Shown: positions 1-5,979 of the stretch, piece after piece
Numbering within the stretch: the first letter of the stretch is position 1
Layout: the number at the start of each line of letters is the position of its first letter
Source: Planctomycetota bacterium
GTDB taxonomy: Bacteria > Planctomycetota > Planctomycetia > Pirellulales > Pirellulaceae
Assembly (NCBI GenBank): GCA_019347795.1
Contig: JAHWKS010000395.1
Span: 1-6,028, forward strand
Direction: 5' to 3'
Length of the DNA stretch: 6,028 nucleotides
Position numbers and translations under genes: made by a program
The notes under the pieces: generated by a model
The model's database searches: none
The model's input: only the letters and a program-made list of their open reading frames with translations
What the model was told of the DNA's origin: nothing

Positions 1-651
1 GTTGTTGATCCTGCGTATCTCGGGGTGGAACTGACCACGCCGGAGGAAGGCGGCGGCGCGAAGGTCGCCCGCGTCTTTGAGGATACGCCGGCCGCAAAGG
101 CCGGGCTGAAGGAGGGAGATCGCATCGTCGCGGTAAACGACGAGGAAGCTGCCGACCCGGAGGACCTTTCGTCGCTTGTCGGGCGGCTGACCGCCGGCGC
201 CGAGGCAGAGCTGCTCATCGCACGCGATGGCCAGGAGCAGACGATCACGGTGACGCTAGGGCGACGCGAGACCCCGGCGCCGCAAAAGCCGTTGAGCGGG
301 TGGAAGGTCGATCTGGTCGTTCCGCAGGAGTACCGGCTGCACGTCCTTCCGGCGCCGGGGAAGGCGGGCATCAGCCATGACTACGTGAAAGCGTTGGAGA
401 AGGCCCTCGGTGAATTGCTGAAAAAGCAACCGGGAAGCGTCCGCGTGAAGCCGCCGGACCCGCGGCAGCCGCCGCTCGCCATTCCGGCGCCGACCGCGCC
501 TCAGGCGCCGGCGCCGCTGGCCCTCCGCGTGCAGCGATCCGATGTGGATCGCCGGTTGAACGATCTCGCCGACGAGGTCAAGGCCCTGCGGAGCGATGTG
601 AAGCGACTCGGCGAGCAACTGAAGGCGGTTGCCGAGAAGCTCGACGAGTAG
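1..651 (+). CDS. PDZ-domain protein with C-terminal coiled coil (5' end outside window)
   Basis: The reading frame is open from base 1. The codons before the first possible GTG start (base 25) read VVDPAYLG and run directly into VELTTP, which together make the first strand and ligand-binding loop of a PDZ domain (YLGVEL). The gene therefore starts upstream of the window and the GTG at 25 is very probably internal. The PDZ domain spans about window codons 3-90, with the typical 'TPAAKAGLKEGDRIVAVND' core. PDZ domains bind C-termini or internal peptides, often in envelope proteases or scaffolds, but no protease domain is visible in this part. Then comes an unrecognised segment (about codons 95-145), a Pro/Ala-rich linker (about 145-170) and a heptad-like charged helix to the end (about 175-216), probably a coiled coil for oligomerisation. 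The stop is TAG at 649-651. The full-length function is unknown; it could be HtrA-like or a PDZ scaffold. Confidence 0.8.
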   Translation, partial: VVDPAYLGVELTTPEEGGGAKVARVFEDTPAAKAGLKEGDRIVAVNDEEAADPEDLSSLVGRLTAGAEAELLIARDGQEQTITVTLGRRETPAPQKPLSGWKVDLVVPQEYRLHVLPAPGKAGISHDYVKALEKALGELLKKQPGSVRVKPPDPRQPPLAIPAPTAPQAPAPLALRVQRSDVDRRLNDLADEVKALRSDVKRLGEQLKAVAEKLDE

Positions 652-653
652 TG

Positions 654-680
654 TAGACAGACGGCGGGGGTGAATAGAAT
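654..680 (+). promoter_or_regulatory. weak candidate sigma-70-type promoter before the dehydrogenase gene
   Basis: TAGACA (654-659) and TAGAAT (675-680) resemble -35 and -10 hexamers, each differing from the E. coli consensus at one position. The spacer is 15 nt, shorter than the preferred 16-18, and the -10 box overlaps the left arm of the hairpin at 676-701. It would place transcription start near 687, about 33 nt before the ATG at 720. The match is by eye and may be chance. Confidence 0.25.
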
Positions 681-701
681 GGGAAGTGCGTTTCCCGTTC
701 T
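676..701 (+). other. 10-bp hairpin in the gap before the dehydrogenase gene
   Basis: AGAATGGGAA (676-685) can pair with TTCCCGTTCT (692-701) over 10 bp with a single T-G wobble, leaving a 6-nt loop. It lies 24 nt after the PDZ gene stop and ends 18 nt before the dehydrogenase ATG. No T-tract follows on the + strand (the next bases are CTCCCTGATG), so a standard intrinsic terminator is not supported. It could be a 5' leader structure, a transcript-end stabiliser or an operator-like palindrome. Confidence 0.45.
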
Positions 702-719
702 CTCCCTGATGCGACCGCC

Positions 720-2048
720 ATGACCACAACCGCCGAGCAACTGCAATCCGCCATCGAGCAACGCGCCGCCCGCGTGGGCGTCGTGGGCCTGGGTTACGTG
801 GGCCTGCCCCTGGTGCGCGCGAGCATCGCCGCGGGATACGCGACGCTCGGCTTCGACGTCGATCCGCGGAAGATCGAACGTCTGGCGAAAGGCGAAAGCT
901 ACATCAAGCACGTGCCGTCGGAGTGGATCGCATCGTGCCTCAAGGAAGGCAGGTTCGAGCCGACCGCCGACATGTCGCGGCTGGGCGAGGCGGATGTGAT
1001 CCTGATCTGCGTGCCCACGCCGCTCACCGAAAGCCGCGATCCCGATCTTTCCTATGTCGAGGCGACCGCCCGGATGGCGGCGGCGACCCTGCGCCCCGGG
1101 CAGCTCGTGGTGCTAGAGAGCACCACCTATCCCGGCACGACGCGCAATGTCCTCTTGCCGATCCTCGCCGAGAAGGGGCTTCAGCCCGGGGGCGACTTCT
1201 TCCTCGCCTACAGTCCCGAGCGGGAGGATCCCGGCAATCCGCAGCACTCGGCCAACAGCATCCCGAAGGTGGTGGGCGGTCTGGATGAGACGAGCCTCAA
1301 GCTGGCCGACGCGTTTTACTCGCGCGTCGTGGTGCAGACGGTGCCGGTCTCCAGCGTCGAGGTGGCCGAGGCCTGCAAGATTCTGGAGAACACGTATCGG
1401 GCGGTGAACATCGCCCTGGTGAACGAGCTGAAGGTGCTGCTCTCGCGGATGCACATCGACGTGTGGGAAGTGATCGACGCGGCCAAGACGAAGCCGTTCG
1501 GCTTTCAGGCCTTCTATCCGGGACCGGGATTAGGGGGGCACTGCATTCCGATCGACCCCTTCTACCTGACATGGGTGGCGCGGAAGCACGGCCTCTCGAC
1601 CCGCTTCATCGAGCTGGCGGGCGAGGTGAACGCCAACATGCCGCACTACGTGATCGGCCGCGTGTTCGAGGCGCTCAACGCCGCCGGGAAGCCGCTCAAG
1701 GGGAGCAAGGTCTGTTTGCTCGGCGCCGCGTATAAGAAGGACGTAGACGATCCGCGGGAAAGCCCGACCTTCCGCCTGATGGAGCTGCTGCAGGAGCATG
1801 GGGCGGAGGTTTCGTACAACGATCCGCACATCCCGCGTCTTCCGGCGATGCGCAGCTTCGACGTGCCGCCGCTGGAGAGCCGGCCGCTCACGCCGGAGTT
1901 TCTGGCGGAGCAGGACTGCATCCTCATCTGCACCGACCACTCCGCCTACGACTGGGACTACGTCGTCCAGCACGCCCGCTGCGTCATCGACACCCGCAAC
2001 GCCGCCCGCGACGTGACGCAAGGGCGGGAGAAGGTCTGGAAGGCGTGA
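720..2048 (+). CDS. nucleotide-sugar 6-dehydrogenase, UDP-GlcNAc/UDP-ManNAc type (WbpA/WecC-like)
   Basis: A complete 442-residue cytosolic enzyme of the UDP-glucose/GDP-mannose dehydrogenase family. Such enzymes carry out a two-step NAD+-dependent oxidation of the sugar C6 hydroxyl to a carboxylate, feeding surface polysaccharide or glycan synthesis. An N-terminal Rossmann fold is seen as GLGYVGLP (residues 23-30). Family residues are present: EST at 133-135, YSPERxxPG at 164-172 (E167), K220 and N224 in the central helix, the catalytic thiol C275 in GGHCIPIDP (272-280) with D279, and DDPRESP (343-349) in the C-terminal domain. The sequence resembles the WbpA/WecC N-acetylhexosamine branch more than UDP-glucose dehydrogenase, but the exact substrate cannot be fixed by eye. 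ATG 720 is the only usable start after the in-frame TAG at 675-677; no clear Shine-Dalgarno precedes it. No other polysaccharide gene is in the window. Confidence 0.95.
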   Translation: MTTTAEQLQSAIEQRAARVGVVGLGYVGLPLVRASIAAGYATLGFDVDPRKIERLAKGESYIKHVPSEWIASCLKEGRFEPTADMSRLGEADVILICVPTPLTESRDPDLSYVEATARMAAATLRPGQLVVLESTTYPGTTRNVLLPILAEKGLQPGGDFFLAYSPEREDPGNPQHSANSIPKVVGGLDETSLKLADAFYSRVVVQTVPVSSVEVAEACKILENTYRAVNIALVNELKVLLSRMHIDVWEVIDAAKTKPFGFQAFYPGPGLGGHCIPIDPFYLTWVARKHGLSTRFIELAGEVNANMPHYVIGRVFEALNAAGKPLKGSKVCLLGAAYKKDVDDPRESPTFRLMELLQEHGAEVSYNDPHIPRLPAMRSFDVPPLESRPLTPEFLAEQDCILICTDHSAYDWDYVVQHARCVIDTRNAARDVTQGREKVWKA

Positions 2049-2057
2049 AATCACGCC
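2042..2057 (+). terminator. hairpin overlapping the dehydrogenase stop codon (possible terminator)
   Basis: GGCGTGA (2042-2048) and TCACGCC (2051-2057) form a perfect inverted repeat around AA; as RNA this is a 6-bp GC-rich stem with an AAAT loop. The left arm includes the stop codon TGA (2046-2048). A T-tract does not follow directly (CTGCTGAACCCTTT), so it may protect a transcript 3' end or act as a weak terminator before the sigma gene. Confidence 0.4.
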
Positions 2058-2097
2058 CTGCTGAACCCTTTCCTCCGTTCCGGCGCACTAACCCTCC

Positions 2098-2613
2098 GTG
2101 AGCACGGCGACGATTGAAGCGCGGCTGACTCCGGCCGAGCTGGTGCGGCACCATCAGGCGGCGGTGTGGCGGTATCTGCGTTACCTGGGCTGCGACGCGG
2201 CGCAGGCGGACGACGTGACGCAGGAGACGTTTCTGGCCGTGCTCGAAAAACCGTTCGAACAGCGTTCGGAGGCGGCCACCGCCGCGTACCTGCGGACGGT
2301 GGCCCGCAACCGGTTCCTTGCACTGCTGCGGCGGGAGAAGAACGGCCCGACCGCGGCCGACGTGGCGATCGCGGAGGAGGTCTGGTCGCAGGCGGCCGGC
2401 GCCGGGGAAGATGAATACCTCGATTCGTTGGATGACTGCCTGATGGAGTTAACCGGCCGCGCCCGGAGGGCGATCGAGCTTCGCTACCGCGACGACCGCT
2501 CCCGCCGCGAGATCGCCGCCGAGTTGGAAATGACCGAAGACGGAGTAAAGACCCTCCTCCGCCGCACCCGCGACGCGCTGCGAAGATGCGTGGAGCGGCG
2601 GGTGGGCGCGTAG
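2098..2613 (+). CDS. ECF-type RNA polymerase sigma-70 family factor
   Basis: A complete 171-residue extracytoplasmic-function sigma factor, which would direct RNA polymerase to its own promoter set. Region 2 covers about residues 12-81: the core-binding stretch ADDVTQETFLAVLEK (37-51) is the classic region 2.2, and AAYLRTVARNRFLALLRREK (62-81) is the region 2.3/2.4 helix that contacts the -10 element. A linker (82-105) leads to region 4 (about 108-168), with the helix-turn-helix SRREIAAELEMTEDGVKTLL (135-154) for -35 recognition. There is no C-terminal extension, so control is more likely by a separate partner. The GTG start at 2098 is the first start after an in-frame TAA (2089-2091); no Shine-Dalgarno is visible. 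The next gene downstream is a membrane VWA protein, a plausible regulator or target. The ECF subgroup was not assigned. Confidence 0.93.
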   Translation: MSTATIEARLTPAELVRHHQAAVWRYLRYLGCDAAQADDVTQETFLAVLEKPFEQRSEAATAAYLRTVARNRFLALLRREKNGPTAADVAIAEEVWSQAAGAGEDEYLDSLDDCLMELTGRARRAIELRYRDDRSRREIAAELEMTEDGVKTLLRRTRDALRRCVERRVGA

Positions 2614-2661
2614 CCGTTGTTAGGAGCGATGCATATTCGTGGAGTTGTCGTGTCGAGAAGC

Positions 2662-2675
2662 CCGGCTAAAGCCGG
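2662..2675. repeat. short palindrome 1 of the intergenic cluster (TAAA loop)
   Basis: CCGGCT-AA-AGCCGG is a perfect inverted repeat; as a hairpin it has a 5-bp stem (2662-2666 with 2671-2675) and a TAAA loop. It is the first of three palindromes with the centre GCTRAAGC in the non-coding stretch 2614-2795. The form resembles bacterial repetitive extragenic palindromes; genome-wide copy number cannot be seen here. Confidence 0.5.
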
Positions 2676-2707
2676 CTCTGGTCGAAAGGTAGATGCACTT
2701 TTCCAAT

Positions 2708-2727
2708 CCACCAGCTAAAGCTGATGG
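2708..2727. repeat. short palindrome 2 of the intergenic cluster (TAAA loop)
   Basis: CCACCAGCT (2708-2716) pairs with AGCTGATGG (2719-2727) apart from one C-A mismatch (2711/2724), around a central AA. The centre AGCTAAAGCT matches the GCTRAAGC core of its two neighbours, though the outer stem differs. It is likely the same class of element. Confidence 0.5.
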
Positions 2728-2735
2728 CAGACACT

Positions 2736-2753
2736 GGCCGGCTGAAGCCGGCC
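2736..2753. repeat. short palindrome 3 of the intergenic cluster (TGAA loop), possible terminator
   Basis: GGCCGGCT (2736-2743) and AGCCGGCC (2746-2753) are perfect inverted repeats around GA; the hairpin has a 7-bp all-GC stem and a TGAA loop. It is the strongest of the three and is followed by TCTTTGAATT, a weak T-rich run. It ends 42 nt before the VWA gene ATG, so it could partly terminate transcription from the sigma gene or lie in the 5' leader of the VWA gene. Confidence 0.5.
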
Positions 2754-2795
2754 TCTTTGAATTGACGCAACTCGTAAAGCAAAATCTCAAGAGTC

Positions 2796-4964
2796 ATGAC
2801 CAACCCACGCCGAGACTACGAAGATCGACTCATCGAAACCGCGCTGCGGGAAAAGTTCGGCGGCGCCCGGCCGCCCGACCTGAGCGAGCGAGTGCTCGCC
2901 GCGCTTGCGGGGAACGACGTCAAGCCGGCGGCGGCGGCGAAGGAGCGCCGCTTTACCCTCCGCGCCGTCGCGCTCATCGCGGTCTCGGCCTGTCTGTTGC
3001 TGGCGGTCGCCCTTGGCTCGTGGGAACTCTCTCCAGAGCAAGTGGTCCATGAGGAGCGAGCCGTCGGCGACGTTGCGATCAACTGGGCCGGCAGCCATCA
3101 AGCGCTTCCTCCCAACTACCGAACTTCGCTGGAGGTCGAATTGGCCGCCCTGACCAGGCACGCGGCGGCCGTTGATGCCGAACGCCGCCGCCGAAGCGAA
3201 TCCCCTCAGTTACTGGTCACGCCGCGCATTGCACACATCGCCGAGGCGGAAGCGCAGTCCGCATACCAGGTTCCTGTCGAGGAAAACGCCGCGGCAAGGT
3301 ACGATGCCCACGTCTCGGAGCGTTACGCTGAAACTGACCTCCCTCAGGTTCAGGCGGTCGTCAGCCAGGCGGCGCTCGCCGATCAAGCGAAGTTTGATGC
3401 CCTGGGCAAGGCATACAAGTCGGAACGCCCCCAATTCAATGCCGAGCGGGCGGAGATGCTTCGGCATAAGATTCTCAACCTTCGCCAAGACCGCGGCCAA
3501 GGTCCCGGCGAGGGGGGCGACCAGTATGCTCGCATCGTCGAAAACCCGTTCCTCCGCACGCTCGAGAGCCCCCTTTCCACGTTCTCCATCGACGTGGACA
3601 CGGCGTCTTACGCCAAGGTGCGGATGTATCTCTTGCAGCAGGGGATGCTGCCGCCTCCCGATGCGGTGCGGATCGAGGAGCTAGTCAACTACTTCGACTA
3701 CGACTACGACGGCCCGGAAGATGAGCATCCGTTCGCCGCCCACCTGGAGGCGGCGGAGTGCCCCTGGAATCCAACGCATCGTCTCGTGCGGATCGCGCTC
3801 AAAGGGCGCGAGATCGAGAAGGAGCGGCCGGGGTCGAACCTGGTGTTTCTGCTCGACGTGTCCGGCTCCATGGACCAGCCCAACAAGCTGCCGCTGGTGA
3901 AGGCCGGAATGAAGATGCTCGTGCGGCAGCTGAGCGAAAACGACCGCGTGGCGATCGTCGTCTACGCCGGCGCCGCGGGCCTGGTCCTCTCCTCCACGCC
4001 CGGCAGCGAACAGGCGACGATCCTGGAGGCGATCGACCGGCTGCACGCCGGCGGCTCGACCAACGGCGGCGAGGGGATTCGCCTGGCGTATCAAACCGCG
4101 CTCGATCACTTCCTCGAAGGGGGCGTGAATCGCGTGATCCTCTGCACCGACGGCGACTTCAACGTCGGCGTCACCAGCACGGGCGAGCTGACCCGGCTGG
4201 CCGAGGAGCAGGCCAAGGCGGGCGTGTTCCTGAGCGTCCTGGGCTTCGGCATGGGCAATCACAACGACGCCATGCTGGAGGAGCTGTCGGGCAAGGCGAA
4301 CGGCAACTACGCCTTCATCGACACCGAGAGCGAAGCCCGCAAGGTGCTGGTCGAGCAGATGGCCGGCACGCTGGTGACCATCGCCAAGGACGTGAAGATC
4401 CAGGTCGAGTTTAATCCGGCGGAAGTGGCCGCCTATCGCCTCCTGGGATACGAGAACCGCATTCTCGCCGCGGAAGATTTCAACGACGACAAGAAAGATG
4501 CCGGCGAGATCGGCGCCGGCCACACCGTGACGGCCCTCTACGAGATCGTCCCCGCCAAGGCGAGCGGGGGGCGTGAGCCCCCTGATGACGCCGCCCTTCC
4601 CGCATCACCCGCCGTGGACGACCTCAAATATCAAAGCGAGCGCAAGCTCACCAAGAACGCCGACAGCGGCGAGCTGCTCACGCTCAAGTTGCGATACAAG
4701 AAGCCCGACGCCGACACGAGCACGCTCATGACCCGGCCGCTGGCGGACGCCGGCGGCCGCTTCTCCGCCGCCAGCCGCGACTTCCAGTTCGCCGCGGCCG
4801 TGGCCGCCTTCGGCATGATCCTCCGCGGCTCGCAGCATCACGGGACCGCCACGCTCGACGTCGTCGAAGAGATCGCCGCATCCGCGAAAGAACCCGACCG
4901 CTTCGGCTACCGGGCCGAGTTCCTCGAGCTGGTCAAAGCCGCCCGGCGGCTCCGCGGCGGATAA
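2796..4964 (+). CDS. membrane-anchored VWA-domain protein, YfbK-like (vWF_A N-term + VWA + DUF3520-like)
   Basis: A 722-residue protein, probably an envelope adhesion, scaffold or sensor protein; the YfbK family's exact role is unsettled. Residues 1-52 are charged and end in KERR, then one hydrophobic helix (about 54-74) follows, so an N-in/C-out orientation is expected. A long Ala/Glu/Arg-rich, probably helical linker (about 80-240) leads to the vWF_A N-terminal domain (about 243-335, 'STFSIDVDTASYAKVR'). The VWA domain (about 346-525) has a complete metal-ion site: DVSGS (354-358), T422 in GGSTNGGEG and D452 in CTDGDFNVG. The C-terminal part (about 530-720) matches DUF3520 ('HTVTALYEIVP', 'LTLKLRYKKP'). 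Residues 590-598 (SGGREPPDD) are encoded largely by a palindrome and look like an insert. ATG 2796 is the first start after in-frame TAA 2775-2777; only a weak AAGAG precedes it. The N-terminus resembles short cytosolic segments of planctomycete membrane proteins next to ECF sigma factors, so an anti-sigma role is possible but unproven. Confidence 0.92.
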   Translation: MTNPRRDYEDRLIETALREKFGGARPPDLSERVLAALAGNDVKPAAAAKERRFTLRAVALIAVSACLLLAVALGSWELSPEQVVHEERAVGDVAINWAGSHQALPPNYRTSLEVELAALTRHAAAVDAERRRRSESPQLLVTPRIAHIAEAEAQSAYQVPVEENAAARYDAHVSERYAETDLPQVQAVVSQAALADQAKFDALGKAYKSERPQFNAERAEMLRHKILNLRQDRGQGPGEGGDQYARIVENPFLRTLESPLSTFSIDVDTASYAKVRMYLLQQGMLPPPDAVRIEELVNYFDYDYDGPEDEHPFAAHLEAAECPWNPTHRLVRIALKGREIEKERPGSNLVFLLDVSGSMDQPNKLPLVKAGMKMLVRQLSENDRVAIVVYAGAAGLVLSSTPGSEQATILEAIDRLHAGGSTNGGEGIRLAYQTALDHFLEGGVNRVILCTDGDFNVGVTSTGELTRLAEEQAKAGVFLSVLGFGMGNHNDAMLEELSGKANGNYAFIDTESEARKVLVEQMAGTLVTIAKDVKIQVEFNPAEVAAYRLLGYENRILAAEDFNDDKKDAGEIGAGHTVTALYEIVPAKASGGREPPDDAALPASPAVDDLKYQSERKLTKNADSGELLTLKLRYKKPDADTSTLMTRPLADAGGRFSAASRDFQFAAAVAAFGMILRGSQHHGTATLDVVEEIAASAKEPDRFGYRAEFLELVKAARRLRGG
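4565..4584. repeat. palindrome inside the VWA gene (GTGA loop), in frame
   Basis: CGGGGGGC (4565-4572) pairs with GCCCCCTG (4577-4584) over 8 bp with one G-T wobble, leaving a GTGA (GNRA-type) loop. It lies in the coding sequence where the protein reads SGGREPPDD, between the conserved 'YEIVP' strand and 'DDLKYQ'. The build matches the intergenic hairpin at 4995-5014 (8-bp GC stem, GNRA loop), suggesting an element of the same general kind captured in the gene without breaking the frame. Confidence 0.5.
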
Positions 4965-4969
4965 GTGCA

Positions 4970-4982
4970 GCGGCGAAGCCGC
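4970..4982. repeat. short palindrome just after the VWA stop (GAA loop)
   Basis: GCGGC (4970-4974), GAA, GCCGC (4978-4982) form a 5-bp GC stem with a 3-nt loop, beginning 6 nt after the VWA stop codon. It is the smaller of two palindromes in the convergent gap 4965-5091. Confidence 0.4.
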
Positions 4983-4994
4983 GGCAGCATTTAG

Positions 4995-5014
4995 CCGCAG
5001 GCGCAAGCCTGCGG
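4995..5014. terminator. strong GC hairpin with GCAA tetraloop between convergent genes
   Basis: CCGCAGGC (4995-5002), GCAA, GCCTGCGG (5007-5014) form a perfect 8-bp stem closed by a GNRA tetraloop, a very stable RNA fold on the + strand. It lies between the end of the VWA gene (4964, +) and the end of the DUF1559 gene (5092, -), where a shared terminator or 3'-end stabiliser is expected. No T-tract follows on either strand (there are only two T's just before the stem), so it may be a repetitive extragenic palindrome serving that purpose. The rest of the gap (5015-5091) shows nothing else convincing. Confidence 0.5.
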
Positions 5015-5091
5015 TAGCGGGCGCTCCACGCGCTCACGGTCGAGTTGCCGCCGCGTCGCCGTCTTACCGTCACGTCCACTTCGCCTCCCCG

Positions 5092-5979
5092 CTACGGCAG
5101 CATCACCGGCTCGCCGCCGCTCTTGGTGACCAGACGGCGGAGGGTCTCCAGGTCGGTCGATTCGGTGAGCGTGTACACCGAGCCGTCGGCCAGGGCGATG
5201 TTCACGCCGCCGTGGCCGCTGGCCAGGCCCGTGCCGTCGCGGACGGAGTTAATCATCGCGTTGAGAGCATTCACATCCAGGTCCACCGGCGCCATCCAGT
5301 GCGACGTGGCGCCGACGACCTCCACCACCAAGAGCGTATTGGACGTCCCATCCGTCACCTCGCCCATCTGCGTCCACTCTCCCCCTTCAAAGATGCCGTC
5401 CGGCGCCGTGATCACCATGTAGCTCGTGGAGTCTGGTGCGCTCTCCGAATCGGCGGGACAGCGGTAGACAGGCATGGTGGGGTACATCGCCGCAAGCTGG
5501 CTGTTGTTCGGCCCGTCCCACGGCTCATTGAAGTCGTACTGGTCGTAAATCGGCTGGCTCTCGATAAAGGGAAGAATCGACATGCGCCAACTGTGCATCG
5601 GTTGACCGTTCTCATCGGGCACATAGGCTGCCGGAAATGTTTTGTACGTGTCGTGGTAGTTATGCATCGCAATGGCGATCTGCTTGAGGTTGTTCCGGCA
5701 GGCGGCCTGCCGCGCGGCGCCGCGGGCGCCTTGGACGGCCGGCAGCAACAGCGCCAACAGCACGCCGCCGCAGGCGAGAAATCCGACGGCGACCACGCCC
5801 AGGATGATCAGCACCGCCGACAGGCCCCCGCCGGACGGCTTCGGCGGCGGAGCCCCCATCGGCTTACCGGGAATGGTGACCGGCTGCCCGCACTCCGCGC
5901 AGGGACCGGTCTGCCCGGCATACGTGTCGGCGATGGTTTTGGCGGCGCCGCAGTGCGGGCAGGTGAAGGCGATGGGCAT
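5092..5979 (-). CDS. zinc-ribbon, single-TM, DUF1559 (H-X9-DG-like) protein
   Basis: A complete 295-residue protein. Residues 1-35 form a zinc-ribbon-like knuckle pair, CPHC (C7, C10) and CAEC (C27, C30). A Pro/Gly linker (38-52) and a hydrophobic helix (about 53-79) follow, then LLLPAVQGARGAARQAACRN (77-96) and 'NNLKQIAIAMHNYHDTYKTFPAAYV', hallmarks of DUF1559 proteins. Most relatives start with a type IV prepilin-like cleavage signal (FTLIELLVV type); here that is replaced by the zinc ribbon and a plain helix, so prepilin peptidase processing is unlikely. The C-terminal H-X9-DG motif appears as H256...D265-G266 with only eight residues between. The function of the family is unknown; it is probably envelope-anchored with the bulk outside. 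On the minus strand a GAGG (5985-5988) lies 5 nt before the ATG. The frame stays open to the window edge upstream, but without an ATG, GTG or TTG in view and with the ribbon at residue 7, this start fits. It converges with the VWA gene. Confidence 0.92.
   Translation of the reverse strand: MPIAFTCPHCGAAKTIADTYAGQTGPCAECGQPVTIPGKPMGAPPPKPSGGGLSAVLIILGVVAVGFLACGGVLLALLLPAVQGARGAARQAACRNNLKQIAIAMHNYHDTYKTFPAAYVPDENGQPMHSWRMSILPFIESQPIYDQYDFNEPWDGPNNSQLAAMYPTMPVYRCPADSESAPDSTSYMVITAPDGIFEGGEWTQMGEVTDGTSNTLLVVEVVGATSHWMAPVDLDVNALNAMINSVRDGTGLASGHGGVNIALADGSVYTLTESTDLETLRRLVTKSGGEPVMLP

Noticed and set aside
709..723. A four-codon frame (ATG CGA CCG CCA TGA) overlapping the dehydrogenase start as ATGA.
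   Set aside because: It could couple translation as a leader peptide, but it has no ribosome-binding site and is short enough to be chance.
1530..2054. A 174-codon open frame on the minus strand over the dehydrogenase gene.
   Set aside because: It is the shadow of a well-conserved enzyme; the translation has no family features.
2662..2753. Possible CRISPR array or tandem repeat.
   Set aside because: The three elements differ in stem sequence and spacing, and no repeat of 20 or more bases recurs; separate palindromes explain them better.
2757..2785. Possible promoter TTGAAT - 17 nt - CAAAAT before the VWA gene.
   Set aside because: The -10 match is only 4 of 6, and the start would fall almost at the ATG; not strong enough to annotate.
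3681..4523. A 280-codon open frame on the minus strand inside the VWA gene.
   Set aside because: It is antisense to the conserved VWA domain with its MIDAS motifs, its product is a low-complexity Ala/Val/Gly/Arg/Leu-rich string without recognisable motifs, and long antisense frames are expected in GC-rich coding DNA.
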